DNA from: an uncultured Prevotella sp.
Lineage (GTDB): Bacteria; Bacteroidota; Bacteroidia; Bacteroidales; Bacteroidaceae
DNA: 64,000 nt
Direction: 5' to 3'
Assembly (NCBI GenBank): GCA_900315635.1
Contig: OMZV01000007.1
Coordinates: 25,962-89,961, forward strand
Part shown: positions 1 to 8,117 of the stretch, in pieces
Layout: every line of letters begins with the position of its first letter
Numbering within the stretch: the stretch's first letter is position 1
The notes under the pieces: generated by a model
Told to the model about the DNA's origin: nothing
Databases searched by the model: none
What the model saw: the letters and a program-made list of their open reading frames with translations, nothing else
Position numbers and translations under genes: made by a program

Positions 1-101
1 GCGCCCCAATAACTCAATATTCCATTTTTAGGCTTTTAGGCAATGCCTGCGAATGTCATTGTTGCCTATCAGTTACCTAAATTAATAACAACAATAAGAA
101 A

Positions 102-1400
102 ATGAAGAATTTCGTTGAAGAACTGAGATGGCGCGGAATGCTCGCGCAAATCATGCCTGGCACAGAGGAATATCTGCAAAAGAACCTCACGTCGGCATAC
201 CTGGGCACTGACCCGACTGCCGACTCGCTTCACATCGGACACCTCTGCGGAATAATGATGCTGCGCCACTTCCAGCGTTGTGGTCACAAGCCTTACCTAC
301 TTGTCGGCGGTGCAACGGGAATGATCGGAGACCCTTCAGGTAAGAGCCAGGAGCGTAATCTGCTCGACTCTGATACTCTTTATCACAACCAGGAGGCTAT
401 CAAGAAGCAGGTTGCCAAGTTCCTTGACTTCGATGGAACTGAGCCTAATAAGGCAGAGCTTGTCAACAACTACGACTGGATGAAGGACTACAAGTTCCTC
501 GACTTCGTCCGCGACATCGGTAAGCACATCACCGTCAACTACATGATGGCTAAGGAAAGCGTACAGCAGCGCCTTAACGGAACTGCCCGTGATGGTCTTT
601 CTTTCACCGAGTTTACCTATCAGCTCATCCAGGGCTACGACTTCCTTTACCAGTACCAGCACTATGGCGTGCGCCTTCAGCTTGGCGGAAACGACCAGTG
701 GGGCAACATGACAACAGGCACAGAGCTTATCCGCCGCACCCTTGGCAATGATGCTCAGGCATTCTGCCTGACTTGTCCGCTTATCACAAAGGCTGACGGA
801 AAGAAGTTTGGTAAGACCGAAAGCGGTAATGTTTGGCTCGACCGTAACCGCACAACTCCTTACGCATTCTATCAGTTCTGGCTCAACGTTACCGATGCTG
901 ATGCCGAACGCTACATCAAGATATTCACCGACCTCGACCAGGAGACAATCAATGGACTTATCGAGGAGCATAAGCAGGACCCTGGTCGCCGTATCCTGCA
1001 GCATCGTCTTGCTGATGAGGTAACCACATTGGTTCACTCAAAGGAAGACCTTGATATGGCTATTGCAGCTTCAAACATCCTCTTTGGTAAGGCAACAAAG
1101 GACCAGCTCGCTAAGCTCGATGAGGCAACACTCAATGATGTCTTCAAGGATGTTCCTCACTACGACCTGCCAAAGGATCAGCTCGGTCAGCCGGCAGTTG
1201 AAGTCTTCTGCCGTGAGGGCTTCAATATCTTCCCAAGCAAGAGCGAGATGCGCAAGCTCGTCAAGGGCAATGGAGTCAGCCTTAACAAGGAAAAGATTAC
1301 CGCCTTCGACCGTCCAGTCACCGCCGAAGACCTCATTGACGGTAAGTATCTCCTCGTTCAGCGTGGCAAGAAAAACTACTATCTGATTACCGTCAAGTAA
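102..1400 (+). CDS. tyrS: Tyrosyl-tRNA synthetase
   Basis: Class I aminoacyl-tRNA synthetase that charges tRNA-Tyr in the cytoplasm; 432 residues, normal for the bacterial TyrRS family. Seen: the HIGH signature as HIGH at residues 44-47 (DSLHIGHL), the second ATP-binding signature as KFGKT at about 235-239, and a C-terminal S4-type RNA-binding region at about 360-432 that ends in [13 protein letters not shown]. The start at 102 lies next to the conserved N-terminus and no better start is seen upstream. The 101 bases before it are AT-rich with a small TAGGC/GCCTA inverted motif; I see no clear -7 box there. It converges with metG, and a strong hairpin lies between them. Confidence 0.97.
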   Translation: MKNFVEELRWRGMLAQIMPGTEEYLQKNLTSAYLGTDPTADSLHIGHLCGIMMLRHFQRCGHKPYLLVGGATGMIGDPSGKSQERNLLDSDTLYHNQEAIKKQVAKFLDFDGTEPNKAELVNNYDWMKDYKFLDFVRDIGKHITVNYMMAKESVQQRLNGTARDGLSFTEFTYQLIQGYDFLYQYQHYGVRLQLGGNDQWGNMTTGTELIRRTLGNDAQAFCLTCPLITKADGKKFGKTESGNVWLDRNRTTPYAFYQFWLNVTDADAERYIKIFTDLDQETINGLIEEHKQDPGRRILQHRLADEVTTLVHSKEDLDMAIAASNILFGKATKDQLAKLDEATLNDVFKDVPHYDLPKDQLGQPAVEVFCREGFNIFPSKSEMRKLVKGNGVSLNKEKITAFDRPVTAEDLIDGKYLLVQRGKKNYYLITVK

Positions 1401-1474
1401 TAGTATTATAGATAACACAGATTGAATTATGTGACCTGAATTATTCGAATCATATAATTCAATAGTAATAATAT

Positions 1475-1525
1475 AAAAAATCCCATTATTGGAAATATCA
1501 ATTGTTTCCGATAATGGGATTTTTC
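1475..1525. terminator. Bidirectional hairpin terminator between tyrS and metG
   Basis: A long inverted repeat (AAAAATCCCATTATTGGAAA, short AT loop, TTTCCGATAATGGGATTTTT) carries a run of A on one side and T on the other, so it can terminate both tyrS and the opposing metG operon. Confidence 0.85.
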
Positions 1526-1578
1526 GTTATGATAATAACCATGCTCCTCCCACACGGGAGAGGGACATTGGCTAGTCT

Positions 1579-3648
1579 TTATCCTATCTGGCTGCCCGGC
1601 ATTACCTTGCTGAAGGTTGTTGTAAGGGCAAGCGAACCATCGAAGTTGAGGGCTGAGAGAATCATACCCTGGCTCTCAATGCCCATCATCTTGCGAGGAG
1701 CAAGGTTGGCAATGAAGAGCACATCCTTACCGACGAGGTCCTCAGGCTTGTAGAACTTGGCAATACCCGAAAGGATAGTGCGGTCGGTACCGGAGCCATC
1801 GTCAAGGGTGAACTGTAACAGCTTGTTCGACTTCTTGACCTTCTGGCAGTCCTTGATGTGACCGACACGGATGTCGAGCTTCTCCCACTCATCGAACGGA
1901 ATGTTCTCCTTTATAGGCTCAGCCTTGTATTCGGCAGCCTCCTTAGCCTTCTCATTGGCAACCTTTGTAGCCTCAAGCTTGTCGAGCTGCTTCTGAATGG
2001 CTTCGTCCTCAATCTTCTCGAAGAGCAGATGCGGCTCACCAAGCTGATGTCCCGGCTTCAATAGGTCGGTACGTCCGAGCTGTGCCCAGTCGAAGTCCTC
2101 AAGACCAATCATCTCACGAAGGTCCTTCGAAGAGAATGGCAGGAACGGCTCAAATGCGATGGCGAGGTTGGCGACGAGCTGCAGAGAGATGTTGAGAATC
2201 GTTTCTACACGCTTAGGGTCGGTCTTCCAAACCTTCCACGGCTCACACTCAGTGATGTACTTATTGCCGATGCGGGCGAGGTTCATGGCCTCTTTCTGGG
2301 CATCACGGAACTTGAATACATCGAGCAGAGACTCCATCTTGTCCTTCACGTCCTTGAACTCGGCAATGGCCTGCTTGTCGACGTCGAGCAGTTCACCGGC
2401 AGACGGAACAACACCGTTCCAGTACTTCTTGGTGAGTTGGAGTGCACGGTTGACGAAGTTGCCATAGATACCCACAAGCTCAGAGTTGTTGCGCTCCTGG
2501 AAGTCCTTCCATGTGAAGTTGTTATCCTTAGTCTCAGGCGCATTTGCAGTGAGCACATAGCGCAGAACATCCTGCTTGCCAGGGAAGTCGCGCAGATACT
2601 CGTCGAGCCAGACAGCCCAGTTGCGTGATGTTGAAATCTTATCGTTTTCCAGGTTCAGGAACTCATTTGCCGGAACGTTGTCAGGCAGAATATATCCGCC
2701 GTGAGCCTTAAGCATTACCGGGAAGATAATGCAGTGGAACACGATGTTGTCCTTACCGATGAAGTGGACGAGGCGAGTATCAGGGTCTTTCCACCATTTC
2801 TCCCATGAGCCCCACTTCTCCGGCTCCTTGTCACAGAGCTCCTTAGTGTTCGAAATATATCCGATAGGCGCGTCGAACCATACATATAGCACCTTGCCTT
2901 CAGCACCCTTTACAGGCACCGGTATACCCCAGTCGAGGTCGCGGGTCATGGCACGAGGCTGAAGATCCATGTCGAGCCAAGACTTACACTGACCGTAAAC
3001 ATTCGGACGCCATTCCTTATGACCTTCGAGAATCCACTTCTTGAGCCAGTCCTGATACTCGTTAAGAGGCAGATACCAGTTCTTGGTCTTGCGAATCTCA
3101 GGCTTTGCACCTGAGATAGTAGAGTGCGGATCGATGAGCTCCATAGGGCTGAGGTCGCTGCCACACTTCTCACACTGGTCGCCGTAAGCATTAGGATTGC
3201 CGCAATGAGGGCATGTACCCATGATATAGCGGTCGGCAAGGAACTGGTGAGCCTCAGGGTCGTAATACTGCTCCGACTCCTTCTCGATGAGCTTTCCGTC
3301 GTCATAGAGCTTGCGGAAGAAATCACTTGCAAGCTTGTTGTGCGTTGGCGAAGTGGTGCGGCTGTAGATGTCGAACGAGATACCGAACTCCTTGAATGAG
3401 TCCTTGATAATCTTGTGATAACGGTCGCAGATGTCTTGTGGCGTGCATCCTTCCTTCTTTGCACGGATGGTGATTGGCACTCCGTGCTCGTCGCTGCCGC
3501 CGATGAAGATAACATCTTCCTTCTTCAGGCGGAGGTAGCGTACATAGATGTCGGCAGGAACATAAACTCCTGCAAGGTGACCGATATGCACTCCGCCGTT
3601 AGCGTAAGGCAGGGCGGCGGTGACTGTTGTTCTTTTGAATTTCTTCAT
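1579..3648 (-). CDS. metG: Methionyl-tRNA synthetase with C-terminal tRNA-binding domain
   Basis: Charges initiator and elongator tRNA-Met. The 689 residues match the long MetRS form. Seen: HIGH at residues 21-24 (GGVHIGHL), a zinc-knuckle insertion with CPHC and CEKC at about 146-161, the KMSKS equivalent KISTS at about 337-341, and a C-terminal EMAP/Trbp-like tRNA-binding domain at about 585-689 (LDIRVG, then [14 protein letters not shown]). The ATG directly abuts the stop codon of the upstream amidase gene (TAAATG), so it is almost certainly cotranscribed with the amidase and the lipoprotein gene at 4382-4939. Confidence 0.97.
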   Translation of the reverse strand: MKKFKRTTVTAALPYANGGVHIGHLAGVYVPADIYVRYLRLKKEDVIFIGGSDEHGVPITIRAKKEGCTPQDICDRYHKIIKDSFKEFGISFDIYSRTTSPTHNKLASDFFRKLYDDGKLIEKESEQYYDPEAHQFLADRYIMGTCPHCGNPNAYGDQCEKCGSDLSPMELIDPHSTISGAKPEIRKTKNWYLPLNEYQDWLKKWILEGHKEWRPNVYGQCKSWLDMDLQPRAMTRDLDWGIPVPVKGAEGKVLYVWFDAPIGYISNTKELCDKEPEKWGSWEKWWKDPDTRLVHFIGKDNIVFHCIIFPVMLKAHGGYILPDNVPANEFLNLENDKISTSRNWAVWLDEYLRDFPGKQDVLRYVLTANAPETKDNNFTWKDFQERNNSELVGIYGNFVNRALQLTKKYWNGVVPSAGELLDVDKQAIAEFKDVKDKMESLLDVFKFRDAQKEAMNLARIGNKYITECEPWKVWKTDPKRVETILNISLQLVANLAIAFEPFLPFSSKDLREMIGLEDFDWAQLGRTDLLKPGHQLGEPHLLFEKIEDEAIQKQLDKLEATKVANEKAKEAAEYKAEPIKENIPFDEWEKLDIRVGHIKDCQKVKKSNKLLQFTLDDGSGTDRTILSGIAKFYKPEDLVGKDVLFIANLAPRKMMGIESQGMILSALNFDGSLALTTTFSKVMPGSQIG

Positions 3649-4377
3649 TTATTTAAATTGCGGATTATTTTTTACCGGAATATTATATGTTGTTATGTTC
3701 GGATACTTGGCTTTCACATTGTCGCAGACGCGCTTCCAATCCATACCCCACGGGTCGTCCTTTCGTCCGAGCGGAGTGGCGATGTCGGAATGTCGAACCA
3801 GATATTTAATGTCATATCGGGAGCAAATGTCCTTTATCAGAGCATCGAGAGCCCGGTACTGAGCCTCAGTAGGTCCATTGCGCTTCATACTTATAACCTC
3901 AATGCCTATCGACGAAGCGTTGAGCCATTTGCGGCTACCATCAGGCAGGGCGCTCTTTCCTGCGTGATAGGCAACATTCTTCTCGTCGACCATCTTGAGG
4001 ATAGTGCCGTCTCGGGTAATCATGTAGTGGGCGGATGTTCCTCCGTCCTTGAATTGCTTTATGCACCCATCGACATCAAAGTCGAACTGCTGCTTAGCCT
4101 GATTGACAACATGATAATTGGAGTGAACCACAATTATGTCGATGTCGTTCTTCGTGCGGTTTTCCTGGCGGTAGCCCCAAGTGACCTGCGAGGTTATATC
4201 TTTAATGTTGAGTGTTGGATGCTGATTGTCGGATGTCGAATGTTGAGTGTTGAGAGTGTCCGTGGCAGAGATTCTGTTCTCCGTGTTCGGCTGAGTCTTT
4301 TGACCATTTTGCTTACAGCCTGCCGCAGTGGTTGACACGGCAATAAGCAAAGCAAACAAGAAAATCTTCTTACCCAT
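3649..4377 (-). CDS. N-acetylmuramoyl-L-alanine amidase (Amidase_2 family) lipoprotein
   Basis: A 242-residue zinc amidase expected to cut the amide bond between MurNAc and the peptide stem of peptidoglycan. Seen: a signal peptide ending in a lipoprotein-like AAGC at about 17-20, then a Ser/Thr/Gln/Asn-rich linker, then the Amidase_2 fold with the metal histidine region IVVHSNYH, the substrate motif SAHYMITRDG, AYHAG, and the C-terminal VRHSDIATPLGRKDDPWG block holding the second zinc histidine. The linker contains a short repeated TQHSTSDNQHPT stretch encoded by near-repeats. It sits 4 bp after the lipoprotein gene and its stop touches metG. An envelope location is inferred from the signal peptide. 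Confidence 0.9.
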   Translation of the reverse strand: MGKKIFLFALLIAVSTTAAGCKQNGQKTQPNTENRISATDTLNTQHSTSDNQHPTLNIKDITSQVTWGYRQENRTKNDIDIIVVHSNYHVVNQAKQQFDFDVDGCIKQFKDGGTSAHYMITRDGTILKMVDEKNVAYHAGKSALPDGSRKWLNASSIGIEVISMKRNGPTEAQYRALDALIKDICSRYDIKYLVRHSDIATPLGRKDDPWGMDWKRVCDNVKAKYPNITTYNIPVKNNPQFK

Positions 4378-4381
4378 AATT

Positions 4382-4939
4382 CTATACCTTTTGGATTCTT
4401 ACCGTGCGGTTGTTCTTGTTGCAGGCGATGTAGTATTTGCCATTAGTGTAAATGTCCTCATTACCCTCCATGTCGGGTTTGAAACCATTCATCTTCACCT
4501 GGTCGACTAGGTTCTGGTAAGCATTGTTGTTGAACACGCCGAGCATCATGCTCTCACCCTTCACGGCGACAAAACTGGAGATGCCCGCTCTCAGTGGCCG
4601 AGGGTAGTCCTCATACTTTCCGTCGGTTATGATTTTGGCGAGTCGGCAGTTCTTGTAGTACATCTTGTCATACTTGTCGACACGGAACACCTCATAGTTT
4701 TTCTTCACCTTATAGCCGTACTTAGCCATTGCTTTGTCGGCATTAGCCTCGTCGGCAAACACGCCAATGAGTTCCTTTATGCTGAGCACCTCGCTGTTTG
4801 GCTCCACCTTCACCGTGTCGGCGGCCTGAACCTGTGGCGACGCACCGGTGTTTGCGTCAGTTGTCTTCTGTGCTGTTCCGCAAGCCCCGAACAACAGAAT
4901 TGTCACGGCTGCAACAGCTGCAAAAAGTATCTTTTTCAT
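4382..4939 (-). CDS. Lipoprotein of unknown function, first gene of the metG operon
   Basis: A 185-residue protein with a clear lipoprotein signal (lipobox LFGAC at about 16-20) followed by a Thr/Ala/Gln-rich linker and a compact globular part of about 130 residues. The repeated alpha/beta spacing and the end (NGKYYIACNKNNRTVRIQKV) resemble SPOR-like domains, which bind denuded glycan strands; that would fit the amidase downstream. I cannot confirm this from sequence reading, so function is left open. It appears to be the first gene of a lipoprotein-amidase-metG operon. Confidence 0.75.
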   Translation of the reverse strand: MKKILFAAVAAVTILLFGACGTAQKTTDANTGASPQVQAADTVKVEPNSEVLSIKELIGVFADEANADKAMAKYGYKVKKNYEVFRVDKYDKMYYKNCRLAKIITDGKYEDYPRPLRAGISSFVAVKGESMMLGVFNNNAYQNLVDQVKMNGFKPDMEGNEDIYTNGKYYIACNKNNRTVRIQKV

Positions 4940-4982
4940 ATTTGCACTTTGGCTTTACACCTTATTTATATTGATTAGGTTG

Positions 4983-4990
4983 CAAAATTA
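4983..4990 (-). promoter_or_regulatory. -7 box for the lipoprotein-amidase-metG operon
   Basis: On the minus strand this reads TAATTTTG, a match to the Bacteroidetes TAnnTTTG box, followed by CAA and about 45 nt of leader to the ATG at 4939. Confidence 0.55.
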
Positions 4991-5050
4991 CTGAATATTT
5001 GCGAAAATAAGGAATTATGCCGTGAGTTATTTTAAGCGAAAATGATTATA

Positions 5051-5116
5051 CGCAATCGTTCAAATGGTTTTATATTTAGGTTTGTTTTTAAAAAGATGTC
5101 CATTTGGACGATTGCG
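5051..5116. repeat. 17-bp inverted repeat in the metG operon/argS intergenic region
   Basis: Arms CGCAATCGTTCAAATGG (5051-5067) and CCATTTGGACGATTGCG (5100-5116) match at 16 of 17 positions with a 32-nt AT-rich loop. It lies in the 533-bp gap upstream of both the minus-strand operon and argS. It may be a small hairpin RNA, a protein-binding site or a mobile-element relic. Confidence 0.6.
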
Positions 5117-5205
5117 GATTGTCATTTTATTTTGTCATTGTCGTTATCTGTTGATTAAGCAATAATCGGCTTTGTAACTAATTGATATTCAACACTCTGC
5201 AAAGC

Positions 5206-5315
5206 CGTGCCAAACTGCGCTATAAAAGATACCCAATTAGAGCGTAAAAAGTACCCGATTACGAGCTGATTCGGCATCTTTTACGAGCTAATTTGGTATG
5301 GATTACATATCGTGT
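5206..5315 (+). repeat. Five-unit 22-bp phased repeat element (copy 1)
   Basis: Five consecutive 22-bp units start at 5206, 5228, 5250, 5272 and 5294. Unit 2 begins GATACCCAATTA and ends GTAAAA, unit 3 begins AGTACCCGATTACGAG, unit 4 begins CGGCATCTTTTACGAG, and unit 5 is TGGTATGGATTACAT plus CGTGT. The block ends in AAATATATTTC. The same five-unit order and flank recur at 31680-31789 (minus strand) and 62197-62306. Upstream is CTAATTGATATTCAA, also echoed at the other copies. The rest of the 4940-5472 gap holds the two promoters and the inverted repeat listed separately. Confidence 0.85.
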
Positions 5316-5439
5316 AAATATATTTCTGATTTTCTCCAGCTGTCGGACGGGATGTAATACGGATAAGATGTTCCATAATATATGGCTCAGTAAAAACAAG
5401 AAAAACCCGACATCTCTTTGTGAATTTGCTTATTTTCAG

Positions 5440-5447
5440 TAACTTTG
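5440..5447 (+). promoter_or_regulatory. -7 box for argS
   Basis: TAACTTTG with a TTTG (-33 type) 20 bp upstream at 5416-5419; 25 nt of leader precede the argS ATG. Confidence 0.75.
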
Positions 5448-5472
5448 CAAACTAAACGAAACTAATAAGTCA

Positions 5473-7290
5473 ATGAATATAGAAAAAGAGATAGCTGCCT
5501 CGGCTCTTGAGGCTGTGAAGAAACTCTACGGTGCTGAGGTACCGGAGAAGATGATACAAATCCAGAAGACACGCTCGAACTTCGAGGGCAATTTCACCCT
5601 TGTGGTCTTCCCATTGCTGAAGACATCGCACAAGAAGCCGGAGGATACCGCCAACGAGATTGGTGAATACCTGAAGGAAAACTGCCCGGCAGTAGCCGAT
5701 TTCAACGTCGTCAAGGGATTCTTGAACCTCGTTGTGGCTAAGTCGGCATGGGTTAGCCTGCTCAACGACATCAATGCCGACGAGAAGTGGGGCGAGAAAG
5801 AGCCGACAAAGGATTCTCCGCTGGTGATGATTGAGTATTCATCGCCTAACACCAATAAGCCGTTGCACCTCGGCCACGTCCGCAATAACTTGCTGGGCTG
5901 GTCGCTGTCGCAGATTATGCAGGCTAACGGCAATAAGGTTATCAAGACAAATATCGTCAACGACCGTGGCATTCACATCATGAAGTCGATGCTCGCCTGG
6001 ATAAAGTGGGGCAACGGCTGCACACCGGAGTCGACCGGAAAGAAGGGCGACCACCTCATTGGTGACTTCTATGTTCTATTCGACAAGCACTACAAGGAAG
6101 AGTGCGCAGAGCTCGAGAAGAAGTACATTGCCGGCGGAATGTCGGAGGATGATGCCAAGGCTAAAGCCGAGCAGGAGGCTCCGCTCATCAAGGAAGCCCA
6201 CCAGATGCTCGTCAAATGGGAATCCGGCGACAAGGAGATCCGTGACCTCTGGGCAAAGATGAACTCATGGGTTTATGCCGGATTCGACCAGACATATAAG
6301 GCACTGGGTGTCAGTTTCGATAAGATTTACTATGAGAGCAACACCTATCTCGAGGGAAAGAAGAAGGTTCTCGAGGGACTGAAGAAAGGACTCTTCTATC
6401 AGAAGGAAGACGGCTCTATTTGGGCTGACCTCACAAAGGAGGGACTCGACCAGAAACTCCTTATCCGCTCTGACGGTACAACGGTGTATATGACTCAGGA
6501 CATCGGTACTGCCGAGATGCGTTTCAACGACTATCCTATCGACAAGATGATATATGTTGTCGGCAATGAGCAGAACTACCACTTCCAGGTTCTGTCGATT
6601 ATCCTCGACCGCCTGGGCTTCAAGTGGGGCAAGGACCTTGTCCACTTCTCCTACGGTATGGTCAACCTGCCTTCGGGTAAGATGAAGTCGCGTGAGGGAA
6701 CCGTTGTCGATGCCGACGACCTTATCGCACAGATGATTTCCGACGCTAAGGCTACTGCCACCGAGCACGGACAGAGCAAGGATTTCTCCGAGGACGAGAA
6801 GAATGAGATTGCCCGCATTGTCGGTATGGGCGCGCTCAAGTACTTCATTCTCAAGGTGGATGCCCGCAAGAACATGATGTTCAACCCTGCCGAGTCTATC
6901 GACTTCAATGGTAACACCGGTCCGTTCATCCAGTACACTTACGCACGTATCAAGAGCATTCTGAGGAAGGCTGCCGAGCAGAACGTCACACTCCCTGAGC
7001 AGCTTAGCGCTGACGCTCCTCTGAACGAAAAGGAGGTCGAGCTTATCCAGATGCTCAACAACTTTGGTGCTTCTGTTGCCGATGCCGGTCAGAACTACAA
7101 CCCGTCGGGCATTGCCAACTACTGCTATGAGCTCACCAAGGCTTTCAACCAGTTCTATCATGACTACAGTATCCTCAATGCCGATACTGACGCTGAGAAG
7201 GTCACCCGCCTTGTCCTCGCCAAGAATGTCGCCAAGGTTATCAAGGAAGGCATGACCCTGCTGGGTATCGAAGTGCCGGAGAGAATGTAA
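5473..7290 (+). CDS. argS: Arginyl-tRNA synthetase
   Basis: Class I synthetase charging tRNA-Arg; 605 residues, close to the usual length. Seen: an N-terminal Add1 domain for tRNA recognition, the HIGH motif as HLGH at about 132-135 in SSPNTNKPLHLGH, the KMSKS equivalent as MKSREGT at about 400, and a C-terminal DALR anticodon-binding domain ending in GITLLGIEVPERM-like sequence (here GMTLLGIEVPERM). An insertion around residues 185-260 is rich in charged residues, as in other Bacteroidetes ArgRS. It is transcribed alone from its own promoter. A GC-rich hairpin follows 25 bp after the stop. Confidence 0.97.
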   Translation: MNIEKEIAASALEAVKKLYGAEVPEKMIQIQKTRSNFEGNFTLVVFPLLKTSHKKPEDTANEIGEYLKENCPAVADFNVVKGFLNLVVAKSAWVSLLNDINADEKWGEKEPTKDSPLVMIEYSSPNTNKPLHLGHVRNNLLGWSLSQIMQANGNKVIKTNIVNDRGIHIMKSMLAWIKWGNGCTPESTGKKGDHLIGDFYVLFDKHYKEECAELEKKYIAGGMSEDDAKAKAEQEAPLIKEAHQMLVKWESGDKEIRDLWAKMNSWVYAGFDQTYKALGVSFDKIYYESNTYLEGKKKVLEGLKKGLFYQKEDGSIWADLTKEGLDQKLLIRSDGTTVYMTQDIGTAEMRFNDYPIDKMIYVVGNEQNYHFQVLSIILDRLGFKWGKDLVHFSYGMVNLPSGKMKSREGTVVDADDLIAQMISDAKATATEHGQSKDFSEDEKNEIARIVGMGALKYFILKVDARKNMMFNPAESIDFNGNTGPFIQYTYARIKSILRKAAEQNVTLPEQLSADAPLNEKEVELIQMLNNFGASVADAGQNYNPSGIANYCYELTKAFNQFYHDYSILNADTDAEKVTRLVLAKNVAKVIKEGMTLLGIEVPERM

Positions 7291-7315
7291 ACTAGATTCC
7301 GAATTCCCCACCAAG

Positions 7316-7401
7316 CCTCCCCCAAGGGGAGGAAGTTTAATCACCTTGGTCAGGATATTTGCAGCCTATCCACTGTAGGGCCGCACCTTGTGTGCGCCCC
7401 C
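7316..7401 (+). repeat. Two GC-rich hairpins downstream of argS
   Basis: The first hairpin (7316-7332) is CCTCCCC-CAA-GGGGAGG, possibly acting as the argS terminator. The second (7375-7401) starts GTAGGGCCGCAC, loops over CTTGT and returns as GTGCGCCCC. The second belongs to the GTAG-headed hairpin family also seen at 16321, 20003 and 20904. Confidence 0.7.
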
Positions 7402-7490
7402 ATCGGACTGGAAGACCGACAAAAGAAAATATTATTCGCCTTTTCAAGACGATGGGGACGGACACAAGGTCACTAAATCATATTTATTTT

Positions 7491-7964
7491 ATGAATCAAA
7501 AGACGTTAGTCAATCCTCCCTCCTACCGCCACGATACAGTTCTTCCTCTTCCGCCTGAGGTTTCTGCTTCGGCTTGGGCTGTCGACGCTGCCTGCTCCGG
7601 TAATCCGGGTCCTATGGAGTACCGATGCATTGACCTTGCCACCGGAGCGCAGGTATTCCATTTCGGACCAATGCAGGGAACAAACAATATCGGTGAGTTC
7701 CTTGCCATTGTCCATGCCCTTGCCCTGATGGACAAGCAAGGCATTCACGATAAAGTTATTTACAGCGATTCCCATAACGCTATCCTTTGGGCGAGCAAGA
7801 AGCAGTGCAAGACTAAGTTGGAGCGTACCCCGCAGACTGCCCAGTTGTATAATATCATAGGTCGTGCCGAGAATTGGCTCCGCTCACACCAGATTACTAC
7901 ACCTATTATTAAATGGGAGACAAAGAAATGGGGAGAGATTCCTGCCGACTTTGGTAGGAAATAA
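7491..7964 (+). CDS. RNase H-like protein
   Basis: A 157-residue protein with the RNase H fold, expected to cut RNA in RNA:DNA hybrids. Seen: first acidic strand AWAVDAACSGNPGPMEYR, then GTNNIGEFLAIVHAL with the helix glutamate, then VIYSDSHNAILWA with the third acidic residue, and PADFGRK near the end with a candidate fourth Asp. It is like the C-terminal half of Bacteroidetes viroplasmin/RNase H proteins but lacks the viroplasmin domain. I start at 7491: the open frame runs upstream to 7359 but that part crosses the GTAG hairpin and has no protein-like content, whereas MNQKTL is preceded by AT-rich DNA. Confidence 0.85.
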   Translation: MNQKTLVNPPSYRHDTVLPLPPEVSASAWAVDAACSGNPGPMEYRCIDLATGAQVFHFGPMQGTNNIGEFLAIVHALALMDKQGIHDKVIYSDSHNAILWASKKQCKTKLERTPQTAQLYNIIGRAENWLRSHQITTPIIKWETKKWGEIPADFGRK

Positions 7965-8036
7965 TTCATCATTCAAATTTTACGGATAATTTTTGTTAAA
8001 GTAAGTAGACTACCCTTTTTTCTTGATTTTATTTGT

Positions 8037-8044
8037 TATATTTG
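8037..8044 (+). promoter_or_regulatory. -7 box for the pectinesterase gene
   Basis: TATATTTG, perfect to the consensus, followed by CA; a CTTG lies about 15 bp further upstream. The 5' leader is about 70 nt, starting near 8048. Confidence 0.7.
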
Positions 8045-8117
8045 CACCCCTGAATACGCACAAACTACGCTAATATACTATAATCAAAATACATAACTTA
8101 ACTTAAAAACTAACACA

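Noticed and set aside
3415-4335. 306-residue plus-strand ORF across the metG start and amidase gene
   Set aside because: It crosses two well supported genes on the other strand and has no coherent domain.
4940-5472. T-box leader before argS
   Set aside because: No T-box sequence (TGGNACC) or specifier hairpin is seen; the gap holds repeats and a normal -7 box.
6265-7344. Long minus-strand ORF of 359 residues inside argS
   Set aside because: It overlaps argS fully in antisense, has no family signature and its composition follows from argS codon bias.
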